Shown piece by piece: positions 12,113-25,281 of a stretch of DNA of 64,000 bases (its first letter is position 1; each line of letters starts with the position of its first letter). The stretch covers positions 124,634,123 to 124,698,122 of the forward strand of contig NC_088202.1 of assembly GCF_037126465.1 (NCBI RefSeq). The letters run 5' to 3'. Origin of the DNA: Ornithodoros turicata. Taxonomy: Eukaryota > Arthropoda > Arachnida > Ixodida > Argasidae. Below the pieces are notes generated by a model. That model was given only the letters and a program-made list of their open reading frames with translations. It made no database searches and had not been told where the DNA came from. Both the position numbers and the translations under genes were made by a program.

Positions 12113-15100
12113 TCTCTATATCGTAATCGTACTACTCTCCAAGAAGGACGGTAGCGGGCCACAGACCTAGGTAGGACATTGGTGCTCAGAAAGCCTATCG
12201 GCGTTGACTTCTACCGCCAACCGCCGCCAAGAACAATCTTTTCGTCGCTGGGGTTTTTTTTCGCCATGCAGTTGGAATATTTACTAGGTAGGAAGTATAC
12301 GAAACGAAACCGATACAGTTAAGAAAGCTGTCAAATGTATTTGGTACATTTTTCTAAATTTATGTTCCGTTGCGTTTTCACTGTTCACACAATATAACGA
12401 ACCATGTTAGGATGGGCACAGGCGCAAGCCAGCCTGGGAGAACGGGATCAATGAGATGGTGGACTGGATCTTTTTTAATGAGACAACGATTAACCCCCAG
12501 GAGAAGGTCAGGCTTAAGAATGAACAGAACAGGATGATCGGCTCTCTTGCAGCTTTGTCCCTTCGGACTGTTCTCGTGGTCGCACGAGAGCCAATGACTT
12601 GCGAGGGACAAGAGGGTGCTGCCCCATTATGTGTGTGCGACATAGGGTTCGACCATTATGTTTCTGTTTATTCTGGAGCTTAAACACTTTTCCTGTCCAA
12701 CCTCATTTCGTCCCTCATGAAAATCTCCGGTTCTCTGGAAAGCGTAGTGTGTGACTTAACTGTGAAGGGGAATCGTATCAGTATACACAATACCGAGGCC
12801 GAATGGAGTGATTAAAGGTGTTGCGACAGGTCATCCAGGGTTAAAACGTAATCCAGATAAACGTAAAAAACGATGCTCAGCACCGATGTGAACCTGAGTT
12901 GAAAATTTCGCCGCGAAGAGGGGCAATATATACGGAGAAAATGGGGCTTCCGTGGATACCGACACTCATATGCGGCTCTGACATCACAGCCCTGACCGCC
13001 CCCAGTGAGCCAGCTCCCCCAGAAGTCACGTGCTTACTGCTGCCAATGGGAATGGAGGCAACTCCTGAGGCCTGTGGCGTATGCCGCTTTGCTCGGGAGT
13101 GCGTTCGAGGCTTGTATCTCGCTAAGTATGACACGTAGAAGAAGAATTATTTTTCCCTCTGTATTCTGGCGTGCAATTCAATGCCTGCACGATGTAATGA
13201 ACCACATCTATGAAAGTGTCTCAACCCCTTTAAGAGTGGAGTGAGGTGTATAAGGTTGCGGTTCCCTTACAGTGAATTGTAATATTATGTATAGTTGCTA
13301 TGCAATTGCACTGCTGTACATAATCGCTATTAAAACTCATAGTCGAATTTCGAATAAATATACAGAAAATGTGCTGGCTCTTTCTTTCCCATCCAGCTGT
13401 GGCGAGGAGTTTGACCCACGGGATTGCAGAGATCACGAACGCAAACATTATCTGTCACCGTTTCCGTTTCTCACTTTGGTCATCCTTCTTCAGCTGCTTT
13501 TTCGCGAAAAACTACGTGCAACTTATAGACCTTCATTAGAAACACTGCTCCATTACTTGTCAGTTGCATATGATTTCGAGCAAGCGGAATGAATGACATC
13601 GAGCGGGATATATATTCACCATAAGTCCGGTTAGAACAACCCGTTTAAGTTCACCGAAGCTCGTACCGAGGAATAGGAGAACAGAGAAGAACGACTCGCT
13701 TGGAGCTGAGTGCATGGAGAAAGAAAGATTTGTCTCTGTAGAGCCGTCCTGCCAAGCCCGATCAGGTTTCTGCCTTTCGCGGAAGCCTGTCCTCGCTGTA
13801 GCGTCGTCTTCGCTCGCTACAAGTGTGCATCGCTATTTCTGGGAATCCCAATGGCTATGGAGAAGTTGTGCAGCTGCCACTCCGCTCAAACGGGCTCAAG
13901 GGAAATCCTTATTGAGTTGTCACGCGCCCATCTACTTCCTGTGTTCGTGAAGTAGGGCTAAGTTTCAGTATATTTAACCATCGTGCTGGGAATGAATAAA
14001 AAGTGAGAACAGATAATACAACTGTTGTGCGTCAAAGACATTCAAAGCCTGCCGCAGTGATGGTATAGGGGGGGGGATATGTTTATTAGACGAAAAGGAA
14101 AGTGATGGTATAGCTATACAGTTATAGTTAGGGGTAGTGGAGTCTCACGACAGAACTTGATGCTGCATCTCTATGGTATATTGAACAACAGGGCATCCAT
14201 TTGGCACTGTCACTTGTTTATGGCGACAACTTTATATTCATCAGCAGAAAATTTACAATTTTTGACTTGACATATCCCTTCACCGGCCGCTGACTCTTAG
14301 ATAAACTGGGCAATGGCGCAGCTCTGACTTTTTATTGCTATTTTGCTTGCCTTCAGGCTCTCAGGCCTATAGGGAAGTCACTGAATTTTTCTACCGACTT
14401 TCGCCGTTTGCGTGTGCCGGCACTATAAAACTCGTGTTTCGGGAAATTGTTTCATCAGACTTCGCAGCAGAAATACATGCTGAATATCGGATTTGTCTGC
14501 CCGCCACATTCTGAGACTGTTGTCTGCCGCCGCCGTCTTCGTGTTTTGTCGTGTTTTCACCATGCTTTTGCTGGATTAGAACCAACTTGCACGATATTCA
14601 GTACTTGTCGAAGACGGAAGGCCCAGCAACTAACTGGTTTACAAGTAATTCACGAGAATGCCAATGAGTGGCCAGCGCCAGGGGTCGAATCTGGGACCCT
14701 CCTATGTTTTTCCTATATGTTTGTTCCTATATAGGTAGAGCCTTTGCCTCGCTTGTTTGCCTATACGTTTCTAACTGGTTGTTGTACCCCCCCCCCCCCA
14801 AAAAAAAACGACATCGAGCAAGCCCCCGCCCAAATGCTCCCTCATCGTCTTTTAATCTGCAACAGTACTTATGGATTTTGGTGGTGCAGGTCTCATCAAC
14901 ACACAACAAGACGCTTGTAATGTACAAATGCTTGTTCAACTCGAAGCTCCCAATGCCACATCCATGTACCATATAAACACTCAAAGGAAAGCATACTTTC
15001 ATTGGCATAGCCGCGTTGCATCAAGACTCCGTCCCGTCTCCTGCGACGGCGTTCCCGTCCTGTACGCTGTCTAGGCCTATGAATGACGACTATTTTACCC

Positions 15101-15686
15101 TCCGCCTGCGCAGACTGGGTTGCGAACGAAATGCGACTGACAGCCGAACGTCACGGAGGACGCGAAATACGATACGGGATGGCGGGCGACTCGGGACTGG
15201 CAAAGACAACATGTGCACCACCCCGATAGCAATCGCAATTGGGCCACATGGCATGTGGAGGGAACGTCGCGTGACTTTGAAACTTTTTGAAACTCCTATT
15301 TCTCCCCAGTGAGATAATATTCACGAATCACGAACATCGTGGAATGCTGCGTGTTAAACTCTATTGACCGTTGGAATGCAGAATTCGGTAACTAAGAGCG
15401 CATAAACGAGAAAATTTCTTGTACAAATGTTGAGTGAGCCTGATCAAGAACGATGAAACAGACGTTCCATCTCTGTGTTCATGCACAGCTTATTCTGCAT
15501 CTGTAACAAAGGGATCTGTGCGGCCCCAACACACACGTAGACAGACAGACAAGTTTTCTGTTCCCCTTGCGGTTTCACATTACGTATCTGATTCCGCGCA
15601 GTGTTCGATTGCATAAACCTCAAGGGATCAGCAAACAATAGACCCATTGACGCACATTGCAGGGGTGTCCGCCTGCCGAGCTTTTT
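12113..15686. other. Mostly unrecognised; simple C/A run and one weak tRNA-like head
   Basis: A run of C followed by A lies near 14786-14808. Near 14660-14700 the minus strand has a box B-like GATTCGACCCC, possibly a decayed SINE head. Nothing else recognised. Confidence 0.35.
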
Positions 15687-15755
15687 TGGGTGATACAACA
15701 ACAACAACTTTATTTGATTGATAATGATTGGAGTGTTTCATCGCCCCAGGAGATG
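15687..15755 (-). mobile_element. Non-LTR retrotransposon 3' tail fragment
   Basis: The minus strand reads GATGAAACACTCC, then AATCATTATC, then TTGTTGTTGTTGT. The same 3' end pattern appears at 18440-18510, 25937-25985 and 55725-55770. No coding part remains. Confidence 0.5.
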
Positions 15756-18258
15756 CTCAAATTGCTTTTTTCAGGTTAATAAATACAGCAGTCCGCGGAA
15801 CCTGCGCAGTAATGCACCGCTTTAATGTCAAAACCCAGGAAAGTGCTTCTCACAGAACCCTTTTACACAGTACAGTTATTTCACAACATGCGTTGGTCAC
15901 TATAGTATAGCTCTCGCCCATTCATTCTTTGGGGTAAAATCATACGCGCCTCTTGGCGTAGCCGCTTTCTAGATTACAGTTTATCGTGGGTCACCGTAAG
16001 ACACTCTGCGAATACTTCACCCCATTTTAAGATGACTCGAAATATTACATGGAATCTCAACGATGCTCGCCATGGTCCTCCTTCTAGTATTCTTTGCACT
16101 ATTTCATGCTATTACATGAACTAACCAGAGAGAAAAGTTTTGGCATCGCTGCTACTGTCCTCGAAACTAAAATCGGATTCGCCATAGTCCTAAAGTCTCG
16201 GACGGTTACGAAGCAAACAGGCCGGTAGTGAAAGCTAAGTCTCTCGTGTATGACGAGGTGCACGTCATACGAAGTGCGCGTACACCTTCAACAACCATGA
16301 ATTCTTGGAACTGCTGCCGGTATTTTTACTCTCGCCCCACTGAAAACGTGGAATTGTGCCCCCTTTTCATTTTCTCGCGTCTTTTCGCTTCTTCGCCAAC
16401 TCGACGCCGACGCCCTCTCAAAGGGACAACCGAGCAGCCTTGTATATTTCCTTTCCTCAACTTGCACCACAACTGGTTTCTCTCATTGCGACAGCGAAAC
16501 TCAAACAAAGGTGCACTTATGCAACCACTGTCGTTGTAATGATTCGAAGTTACGCCCAGAAAAGGGCAAACATTGAAAGCTTCACTGCCGCGGCACACAT
16601 CGATTTGCACGTTTTCCGAATATTTGCTCAGCGCACGCAAGACATTGTTGTGGCATCGTCTATTTAACCTTCACGGTCAAGTAACTCTCACGAAAGGAAA
16701 CTTTTGGACGGGGTCTAATGATGGCGAAAGCTGAAGTCTTCTTCGCGAGTTGTGTTCAAACGATACCTGACATGGTGTTTACACGAATGTAGCTACGGGG
16801 AAAAGAACAATCACGGATCTCGAAGAATAATCTTTAATGCCGAAGAGCATAGAGACTATAACTCTGACAGCATAAGACGCTCCTATACACCACCCATCAT
16901 CCCGAATGACATGGTGCTCTCTCCCGATTTGTTGAAAGCTGAAAGCGTGCATCTTTTTATGACTCTGACTCACGTGGGCTAATTGTCACAAAAAAGAGTT
17001 CCGCCGCGCTTATAATGGCATTGTTCTGTGCAATGGTAGGTGAACTTCTGGTTTAGGAACCAATATCGGGGGCCTCTTCAGATTCAATAATTGGTTTCAA
17101 AAGCATAATTAGATTGCAAGGAACATATATACATGCCCCTGGATTTGGGCGGTATCTATTAGTATCTGCAAGTGCTTCTTAATCTTGATAAGGAAGTCGT
17201 TCTTGGTGTTTGATATGGAAGACAGCACGTTCCTGAGAAAGCACATGGCATAATTGTTTCTATTATAAGTGCATATATCCTCATAAGAAAATTTAAGAAT
17301 AGCATTGTGTCTTCGGAAAATGGTGCTGGAAAATTCTGGGCGCGGACGAATCGGTAGCGGAAGCCAACACGCTTGAGTCTGTGCATGTAGTCGGTTGCGA
17401 AACTTGGAGAAGCACATGTCAACTTCCAAGACAACACTGGTGAGAAGGAGGAGACGGCTTTGTGTGTTCCTCGAGATGTGATACCATAACAAAAAACACA
17501 AAGGCTTGGAAATAAAAGTCAACGGAATTTGATCCGGGACATGTCAACGGAACCACCCAAGACGTGAGACTGCTGATAGGACTGATACAAAGCACGTCTA
17601 AAAAAGATCTTCTCATAACGAATCTGAACAAGAGACTCCGAGATAAAAGTTTATCGCTGCTTTTCCTGCAGGACTTGACGTCTGTGGCAAGCGCGTTGAG
17701 AGGAGCGACTGTAAGTCGAGATGAATTCTGGAATCCTTTTGTACCGTTAGTCACAGCGATGATGTTGGGTGTTTGACCTCAAACGTCTTTAAGTACAGAT
17801 TGTATCAAAATCGGGACTGGATCGTGCACTGAACTGAGGTGCCGATCAAACCATCTTGTCATGGTTATACTTATAATGTAGATTTACTGGAACTCAGGCG
17901 TCGTTGCTCGTCAACTATGTATGTCAGAACGTTGAGTGATTGAACGTTCATCAGTATGAACGAAAACTACGCGAGTATACTAATCCAATAGATGCGAACT
18001 GCTGTGTAATCCCGTCCTAAAATAATGTATTATTTTGAAGGTGTTAATTTGGGACTGAAGTAATCGCGTAAAACATCTGGCACGTTATGTAATGGTTTAG
18101 GTACCCTAGCAGAAAGAACACGTTGTGGTAGCACCTTTCCCTTACTGTGCCTGAGACGTGTACATAATTAATATGATTTGTTCACCGGAAGCGGGAAATG
18201 TATGCAAGAGATTTATTAGCATTTTTAGCTGAAATATATTTCCACGTGGTCTAATCCG
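15756..18258. other. No recognised feature
   Basis: Frames up to 137 codons lack family resemblance. No inverted or tandem repeats stood out. Confidence 0.4.
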
Positions 18259-18430
18259 CCGCCATGTCAGTGCCAATATAGCCAACACTAATGTGCTCGG
18301 TCTATTATGTGACCACAAGAGTCAGCACACCATGCATCACGTGATCGAATCTTGTTGACTCATCAGATTAGTGACGAAAAAAGTGAGTGAGTGATCCATC
18401 TTCGCCGCCATATCTGGTTAGTGTAGCGAG
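18259..18430 (+). repeat. GCCGCCATGTCAG repeat, copy 1
   Basis: Shares CGCCATGTCAG, CGACCACAMGAGTCAGCAC-like and TTGTTGACT blocks in order with 19663-19905. A further GCCGCCATATCTGGTTAGTG unit closes it at about 18403-18425, just where the non-LTR 3' end begins. Confidence 0.55.
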
Positions 18431-19400
18431 CGAACACTAATCGAAATCGAACAACAACAACAATAAATGAAGTGATGATGACATGGGATGTTTCCCCGTG
18501 GTAGCCACATGACCCTACCCCACTTCACAGTGGTTAATGTGAGAGGATGAATTATGGTGAAAGTGAAGCGACGACAGGTCGGAGTTCTGTTTAGAGCTCT
18601 TCGAGGAGTCCAGTGCTTGAAAGCAAAAAGGGGCGAAGAGCCCGGCACTGATGCGCAGGGGAGCTCCATGGGCCAAGTACATTGGACAGGCTGAATGGTC
18701 TATGGTCGAGGAGTTCAACTTTGCGTCGAAGTACCCGGCGTACTCACAGTCCTCGATGATATGAGGATCGTAGCTGGGGTGCGGCAAGCTAGGCACAGCG
18801 CGTGTTACTGTAACCTAGCTTAACACGGAACACAGGGGTGAAGGCGACGTTGAGTCGTAGACGCCGCAGGAGTGTCGTAAAGCTGCGAGGGAAGCCACAT
18901 GGCATCCTAAATGATAATGACGGGTCCACTGCATGGAGGAGCGACCATTGAGTGATGTCATGGAGCCGTTGCTGGCGGGCCAAGGGTGACACCAACGCAG
19001 ACAAGTAGGAGCGCCTATCTCCGTTGAGAGGATAATGGGCACGGCTCTGGAGATACGGTGGGCCGCAGCAGCCGCCAAATCTGCCTCTTCGTTACCCTGA
19101 ATGCCGGTGTGGCCGGGAAATATGTTACGCAGATCTGACGAAACGATGATGACATGTATAACGCACAGTGGAATATGCAATCGAAATCGAACCTTTCGAG
19201 GAACAAGACTGCTACGCGACTTGTATTGGCATCGTGGAAGCCCAGTCACACGAACTGGCTCCCTGTAACATTTCAACGAACTAAGCTCCACTAGCAGAAT
19301 ACCAAACCTGAACTCACAGCATGTCAAGGATTAATTATGTGCTAGTCGCTACCTGTGTCATCTTCACAGCGCTGATGACGGTTTGCCACTTCTACCGAAA
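18420..19400 (-). pseudogene. Non-LTR retrotransposon, RNase H and C-terminal region (I-like), decayed
   Basis: Encodes the 3' part of a retrotransposon polyprotein. Seen on the minus strand: FPGHTGIQGNEEAD (about 19078-19121), the last RNase H motif including its Asp. In other frames follow a TLLRRLRLNVAFTP block, shared with the copies at 31.3 and 56.2 kb, and a Cys-containing stretch ending near 18515. Frameshifts separate these blocks, so no functional protein can be made. The 3' end reads CATCATCACTTCATTTATTG followed by TTG repeats. Reverse transcriptase is absent, consistent with 5' truncation. Clade (I/LOA-like) is inferred from RNase H plus the C-terminal block. Confidence 0.8.
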
Positions 19401-19662
19401 TGGATAGCTCCAAGTATTGCTCTCTCCCTCTGAAGTACTCGGCGAACTTCAGCTCTAACTAAATGCAATACTTCTACCACACTTGCGTGCGACCATTCAG
19501 CGAGCTATTCGTATACTTGATAATGATAATTAATCTCAACCGCCAAAAAAAAAAAAAAAAAACGACGCCTGTCACGCAGCGGGACAGTGGCCTGAGCAGT
19601 AACTGGATGGTATTCCATCATATTTGCGAAACACCGCACAACACCTCGACTCTATGCTACAG

Positions 19663-19905
19663 CCGCCATGTCAGGTTAGTGTCAGTTGCCAAAACTAATA
19701 TGCTGGGTACCTTGCGACCACACGAGTCAGCACGATGTCAGTCATCATAATGTGAGCCAGCCCGAGGTGATGACCCAATGCCCACCATAGAGGGGCGTCA
19801 CGCACAGGGAACTTCGAGTTACCGGTTGGGTCGAAGGGAGAAACAGAGATAACAGAGTCACAGTCATTCTGTATTGTTGACTGATTAGATGAATCACGAA
19901 AAAAA
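19663..19905 (+). repeat. GCCGCCATGTCAG repeat, copy 2
   Basis: Direct-orientation homologue of 18259-18430. About 110 extra bases sit in its middle. The two copies flank the non-LTR remnant. Confidence 0.55.
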
Positions 19906-20320
19906 AAACGCCCATCTTCCTTCCTTCCCACCATTTCCTATATTCTAATTTTACCGATTCTCCTTATTTTCCCAGAGTAAACTATTGACACTCATGCATA
20001 CATCTATGCCACAGCATGTCGGACAAAAGGCATTGCGCGGAGATTAGGCCGTGTGGATATGAACTTAGATCTCTGCCAAACCTCAACACCCACGTCGTTG
20101 CAAGGATGTTATTAATGACCGCATGGGCACTTGCCGGCGTCAGTTCATCATGCAGTTAATGTCATCGTGCGATTAAAATGCAGGTTTTTCACATGAAACG
20201 TTGAAGTGGACGAGGCATTAAACATAGGACAAACATAGCACAAGCCTCACGAAGCTCAGTTGCACATTGCAATTGAATTGGTGCCTTTTTCAACTGCCAT
20301 CATTCAATCTTCACATGACG

Positions 20321-20481
20321 CAGTAGCGTAGCCAGAGGGGTGGGGGTTCGAGGGTTCAAACCGGAATCGTACCTTTGGTAGTGCATTTGAGTTGGGAGAG
20401 GGAAAACGAAGGTGAAATCCTCTACCCGCGTAAAGCTCCCATAGAACCCCTCCTTAAATATTTTTCTGCTTTACGCTACTG
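20321..20481. mobile_element. Short hAT-like MITE
   Basis: Inverted ends CAGTAGCGTA / TACGCTACTG (161 bases). CAGTRGCGTA termini are typical of hAT elements. I could not find a convincing 8-base duplication. Confidence 0.5.
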
Positions 20482-21247
20482 ATGTGGGGTACCAACGAAG
20501 GCGGTTGCACTTGGTGATGAACCACAATTTATTGTTCGCTATGTTCACACGTTTTATCGCGAATGTTGCGAAATGTCCCAATGTTAGAATCATTTGTGAA
20601 GTGCAGACAGAGCAAGAGAATTGACTACCCAGTTAAGAAGCTTGATTTGAGACCCTGTACTGGCCATTGGATTCGTACTCCATTTGCTATCGCCCCTCCC
20701 CCATGTCGTCTCTAGCGCCGATTGATTGATTGATTTTTAAAAGAAAAAAAAATGGAGAGTAAAATGGAGTAATGGTTGAGTAAACTCTAGCACCGACTAA
20801 CGAGCACATGAACCGCATGTATTGAACCAAGGATAATAGGTGGAACCAGCTTAGTGTATATGATATACATGATACTGCACAAATGATTTGTGTCTTCCCC
20901 GTATGCAATAAATATAAGTGTATAATAAGAGTTGGTAAACGTTTACTACACCCTTTCGCAGGAAATCCATGTTCGAAAGCAGCTGGAAATCCACAGATGC
21001 ACACAGTACATACGACTGTGTTATGTACCCAATAAGTCGTTTGATAAGGATGTCAGTGAGAACGAAATCAACAAAACAAAAGCCTTGCGGTAGCTCCGAA
21101 CAGTCGCTAGGAGACACCCTTCATAACCGTGAATTATATCGCACGATTCACAGAGTTGAATCATGTACGACCTGTCCGAATACGCTACGAGAACGCACTT
21201 AAAGATCTCAGCACGTAATAATGGAAATTTGGGCGATTGTGATCACT
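20482..21247. other. No recognised gene; short GATT tandem run
   Basis: A (GATT)n run at about 20718-20733 contains overlapping TGATTGAT. Otherwise unremarkable. Confidence 0.4.
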
Positions 21248-21319
21248 CGACAACCGAAGAGTGCATATATGAGACGAACGCGAACGAGTCTCCTGTATAT
21301 GCACTCTTCGGTTATCAAG
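21248..21319. repeat. Perfect-type palindrome
   Basis: Arms of about 28 bases (21248-21275 and 21288-21319) carry AACCGAAGAGTGCATATA and its complement around a short GAACGCGAAC loop. Possibly a deleted MITE. Confidence 0.6.
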
Positions 21320-21482
21320 TAGGGCTAAATCTCGTGTCTTCAGAATTTATGCCACCAAGCGAAACACTCCTCCCGCTTTTTCTGTTACACGTTGTTGCCA
21401 ACCGCTACTTGCCGTTCAACCCTCGCCCGCTGAGTTTTGCTCCTCCATGCGTCAAGTACATGACGTAGTAATTAGCGAGTTG

Positions 21483-21644
21483 CCATATTTTGCGGTGTAT
21501 AACGCGCCCCCATAAAACGGGCCTAATTTGAAAAAGTTCCATGTATAACGCGCACCGCAATGTTGCTACACATGCGCGTTATACATGGAACTTTTTTCAA
21601 ATTCGGCCCGTTTTTAGGGTGCGCGTTATACACAAAAAATACGG
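21483..21644. mobile_element. Palindromic MITE with GTATAACGCGC arms
   Basis: Arms of about 75 bases, termini CCATATTTTGCGGTGTATAA and TTATACACAAAAAATACGG. The internal GTTCCATGTATAACGCGC is mirrored. No coding sequence. Confidence 0.75.
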
Positions 21645-21950
21645 TAATTGAATGCGTGAGCAGCCTACTACTTATGCTTTTTAAAATTGTTGTAGAGCAT
21701 ACATTTTGTAGTCACCACACTATATAAATCCACTCCAATGATCGCTTGAGCCCACTCTGTTTCCCCTTATTGGCCTCGTACACATTTCTCTTATTTAACC
21801 ATGAAATAACTATGAGTTATTAACCAGATGGAGAATATTAATGCATCGTTCGATGTGTTTCAGAGTAACGTAGGGAACCAGATTAAGAGTGTATGATGAA
21901 ATCAATTTTTAGTTTTGATAAATATGAAGTCAATGGGGTGGCCCAGTCTG

Positions 21951-22110
21951 CAACGCGTCTGGCAACGTCGCTCTTCGAATTTCGATTTTCGTCTCCTCAA
22001 TACAGCGCTGGCAGATTTTCAATGTGGGGCGGAGAGCGCTGTTGCTAGGAGATGAGACGCAACGGCTTCGTATAACATCACCAACTCTTGGAGAATCCGA
22101 AACTATCAAG
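21951..22110 (+). repeat. Interspersed repeat fragment, copy 2
   Basis: Homologous to 3504-3648 at both ends; the middle differs. Confidence 0.6.
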
Positions 22111-22205
22111 TTTTGATTTTTTTTTCTCCAAAATTTGGGGATATGCTCATGTTCACTGAGGCATGCGTATTGCGTCCTTGCGCAAGGTTGTTTGTAATAC
22201 AAATT

Positions 22206-22855
22206 TAGAGATGGGGCGAATCCAGAATTTTCCGAATCCAAGGAAGGTTCTGGGGATCCATGAATATATGAATCTCGAATCTTTCGAATCCTTTCTTTAA
22301 AAAAAAGCGTTTGAAAAGTCAGGGGGAAAAACACTTCTACTGAAAAGTATTTTCAGAATATGATGTATTTCTCTAATGAAAAACAAATTAAATAATAATT
22401 AACTTTCAGGAGAAAACATACCCATATACTTCTTCTTAAATGTATTTTTTTAAACATGTTGTTCATCGACTACAGGTTTACATTTTTTTTTTGTTGATGT
22501 TTAACATGTTCTTCATCGATTACAGGAAATACATAAATTCTCGAGTCTGAATTGTTTCCATAAAACTAAGAAACAATCAAAAGCGTGCTATTTTTAAACT
22601 TGTAATGTAAGTGTTCCTGACTGAACTCTTTCAGTCCAAAGCTATGTAAATAAACAAACAAGAAAACGTCCACGGCCAATCACGTTTTCGGCGGACTCCG
22701 CAGGCGCCAATTTTAAAAAGAAACAAACAAACGTGGTTTGTGGATTCGAAAGATTCGATTCGCCTTTTGGGGCACGGATTCGGATTCCCGAATCTCGAAT
22801 CCCTGCCTAGGATTCGAAGGTTCGAGGATTCGCCGATTCGGTTGGCACGTCCCTA
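22206..22855. mobile_element. hAT-like non-autonomous element rich in GATTCG
   Basis: Ends TAGAGATGGG and CACGTCCCTA, inverted with mismatches. Flanked by an 8-base duplication TACAAATT / TACAAAAT (22198-22205, 22856-22863; one mismatch). Both ends are packed with GAATCC/GATTCG units that resemble transposase-binding subterminal repeats. The interior is AT-rich without a transposase. Confidence 0.8.
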
Positions 22856-23512
22856 TACAAAATGAATTATACAGGGCAGCGACATATAAAAGTTTACCCA
22901 ACATATGCTTCCACCTTGATTGTTTTCGCACAGGGATTTGGAGGTCTTGGTTGTAACTTTGGATTGCGATGTTAAGTCGGTTTGAAATTTACCACGATGA
23001 AACGTACCAACTAGAGTTCCACGCGGACACAGGAATTTTCCAGCTGCATTGAGTAATTTGTGAGTACGGCGCGCCGGCATGGGTAAACTTTTATAGGTAG
23101 CTATACTGCATGTCATTATTTTATTCCGTAGTGGCACCTTAAGACATTATCTAAAAGAGGAAGCAGTCTTACACGCAAAAATTTGTCTTGTATCAACCAA
23201 TATATGCGTTATCTTACGCGTGTGTTTTTATTTAAATGTAGAAAAGAGACAGTAAGCGTAACGAGTGTCCGTTACAGCAATATCATGCATCTAGTCACCT
23301 GCACCATTTAACTTCTGTTCACGCTGCACAATGGTCTCTTGTTCTAGAATATGCCCAAGTGTCCAAGTCAAGTTTCCAAACTCGAAACTCCAAGTGTCTT
23401 TTATGTTGTCGTTTCGATGTGAAATACATGGTGCAGTCTGACAAGTGCGCTCATAGGCTTTTGGAATGTACAGGTTAAGTTAGCGCTGAACGTCGAGTTC
23501 CAGTCTCCTATG
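22856..23512. other. No recognised feature
   Basis: An inverted pair of short AAAGTTTACCCA-type blocks (about 22890 and 23082) is the only structure seen. Confidence 0.35.
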
Positions 23513-23787
23513 CACTCTAAGAAAAAAGGGTGTAAAAAGGTCGCACAACTTCTATAGTTACCACGTAGGTCAACATAGCGTCTGATAACGGTTGTAAAGG
23601 GTGGTAAAAGCAAGTATTATATATTAAATTGCTACAAAAATGCGTACGCCCCCCTCACTCACTAAATCAGAAGCGGTAACCCTATGATCCGTAGTTAGCA
23701 GGTAGAACTTTGCAACCTTGTAGGCACAATATATGCGACAACTATTACCTCCTAAAAGTGCAACTGCTCCACCTTTTTCTAAGAGTG
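23513..23787. mobile_element. CACTCTWA-terminus element, 275 bases
   Basis: Inverted ends CACTCTAAGAAAAAAGG and CCTTTTTCTAAGAGTG. Interior non-coding. The same terminus occurs at 34289, 40103, 47799 and 52690. Confidence 0.7.
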
Positions 23788-24980
23788 TGTTATGTGCCAT
23801 GCAGTTGTTCTTGTGACCTACATTGCTATTCCTCTGTGACGGTTGGGTTGACCATAGTAAACTTAGTAGATAGAGGCAGAAAAGAAAACAATGGAGGCGT
23901 GCGATGCTCCGGTGTGACTAGCTGCTCCATCGCCTGGTTCGAGAGACCACTAGTGAACTTTACTTTACATACATTTTCCCTTTTTACACATTACGTACAT
24001 TTACCCTTTCCTTAACTTTCAATATTCTTAAGCTAAGCAAGGTATCTACTTTCTTGCACGCGTTTCGATCAGTCGCAACAAGAAATCTGTAAACCTGCAT
24101 ATATATATATATGCTTGCTTGTATTCTCCAATGACATTTTTGCTGCATTACAGGTATATTGGTGATGCACAGAGACAATAATAAAGGTAGTATTTTATTA
24201 TTTTTACTCCTCCTATTCCCCCTATGCATGCTAAAGTGGTTTAAAGTGGAACAAGCTGTTTCTGGTTTAGATGAAGTGCATGGTTCTACTGACTGCCAAG
24301 TGGTTTCCAACTGGCTTCACCCAGTTACCATTTGAACTGGATATGCCTATACCACATTGTTCCAGAATGCGAAGATGTGCTAGTTCCACTTCACTGGCAA
24401 GTGGACTTGTCCTAGGTCCACTGTCCAAGAAATATGCGAATGGGAAGAAATATGCTTCACGGGGTGAATTGAAGACGCTCTGCATTCCTTGCAGGTGCAT
24501 ACAACTGCTCAAGTAGTATGTGCAGATATGTGCACCGGGCGTTTGTGCAAGACAAATGATAATCTTAATTAACATTTCATTGTATATCAATCGTTTATGG
24601 ACCTACAGCAATTCGCTCAAGTTACTTCGATAAATGTACCAGAAACCTTCGCGCAGCGCACCGAAATCAAATTTTTCGTAATTTTCTCTTGAGTTTGAAA
24701 CCGAAACTTTAACGGCCTCGTCGTCGACAAGAGGGGCAGACTAAGCGCCATCTGCATCAGTATGTGTTTTGAAATGTGGTTGCGGTAGGCGGTTGGTTGT
24801 CGGTAGTTCCCGTCTCTCAACTCTTCAAAACAAGCAAGAAAACCTGATTTTTTTTAAAATGTCTATGGTCAAGCGCTGTCTTAGGTAGAGTTTGTTTCTC
24901 TTGCAACTTCTCCACCAACTAAATCGCGAGACACTACGAGCGATACATATAGGAATGCAATGAACGCAATGCCTTCCTGC
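23788..24980. other. No recognised feature
   Basis: A short AT run near 24102-24112; nothing coding recognised. Confidence 0.4.
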
Positions 24981-25057
24981 TGTCCTCTCTCCATCTGTCC
25001 ACATCTGTCCACCGCTCATAGCCACAGTTGCTTCGCGGCGCTAACACGGAATAAAAA
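24981..25057 (+). mobile_element. SINE family A, 3' tail fragment
   Basis: CTCTCCATCTGTCCACATC through TTGCTTCGCGGCGCTAACAC and GGAATAAAAA, matching the tail of the minus-strand copy at 1708. Confidence 0.8.
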
Positions 25058-25133
25058 GAATGTTTTCTACTATTTGTCTAATAGGTTCGTATTCGAATGA
25101 AAATAACACGGAAGAGGTCAAGAAGCCATATCA

Positions 25134-25281
25134 TTGATGACGTTAAGATTGCCTTTCATTTGGGGTAAAACACAGGACGAGACGAACACACGACAGACTC
25201 ACAGACAGACAGACTGAGGTCTGTCGTGTGTCTGTCTTCCCGTGTTTTACCTCAAACTCAAGGCAACGTTAACGTCATCAA
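25134..25281. mobile_element. Palindromic MITE-like element
   Basis: Ends TTGATGACGTTAAGATTGCC and GGCAACGTTAACGTCATCAA. The inner arms share GGTAAAACAC and CACACGACAGAC blocks. 148 bases, non-coding. Confidence 0.65.
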
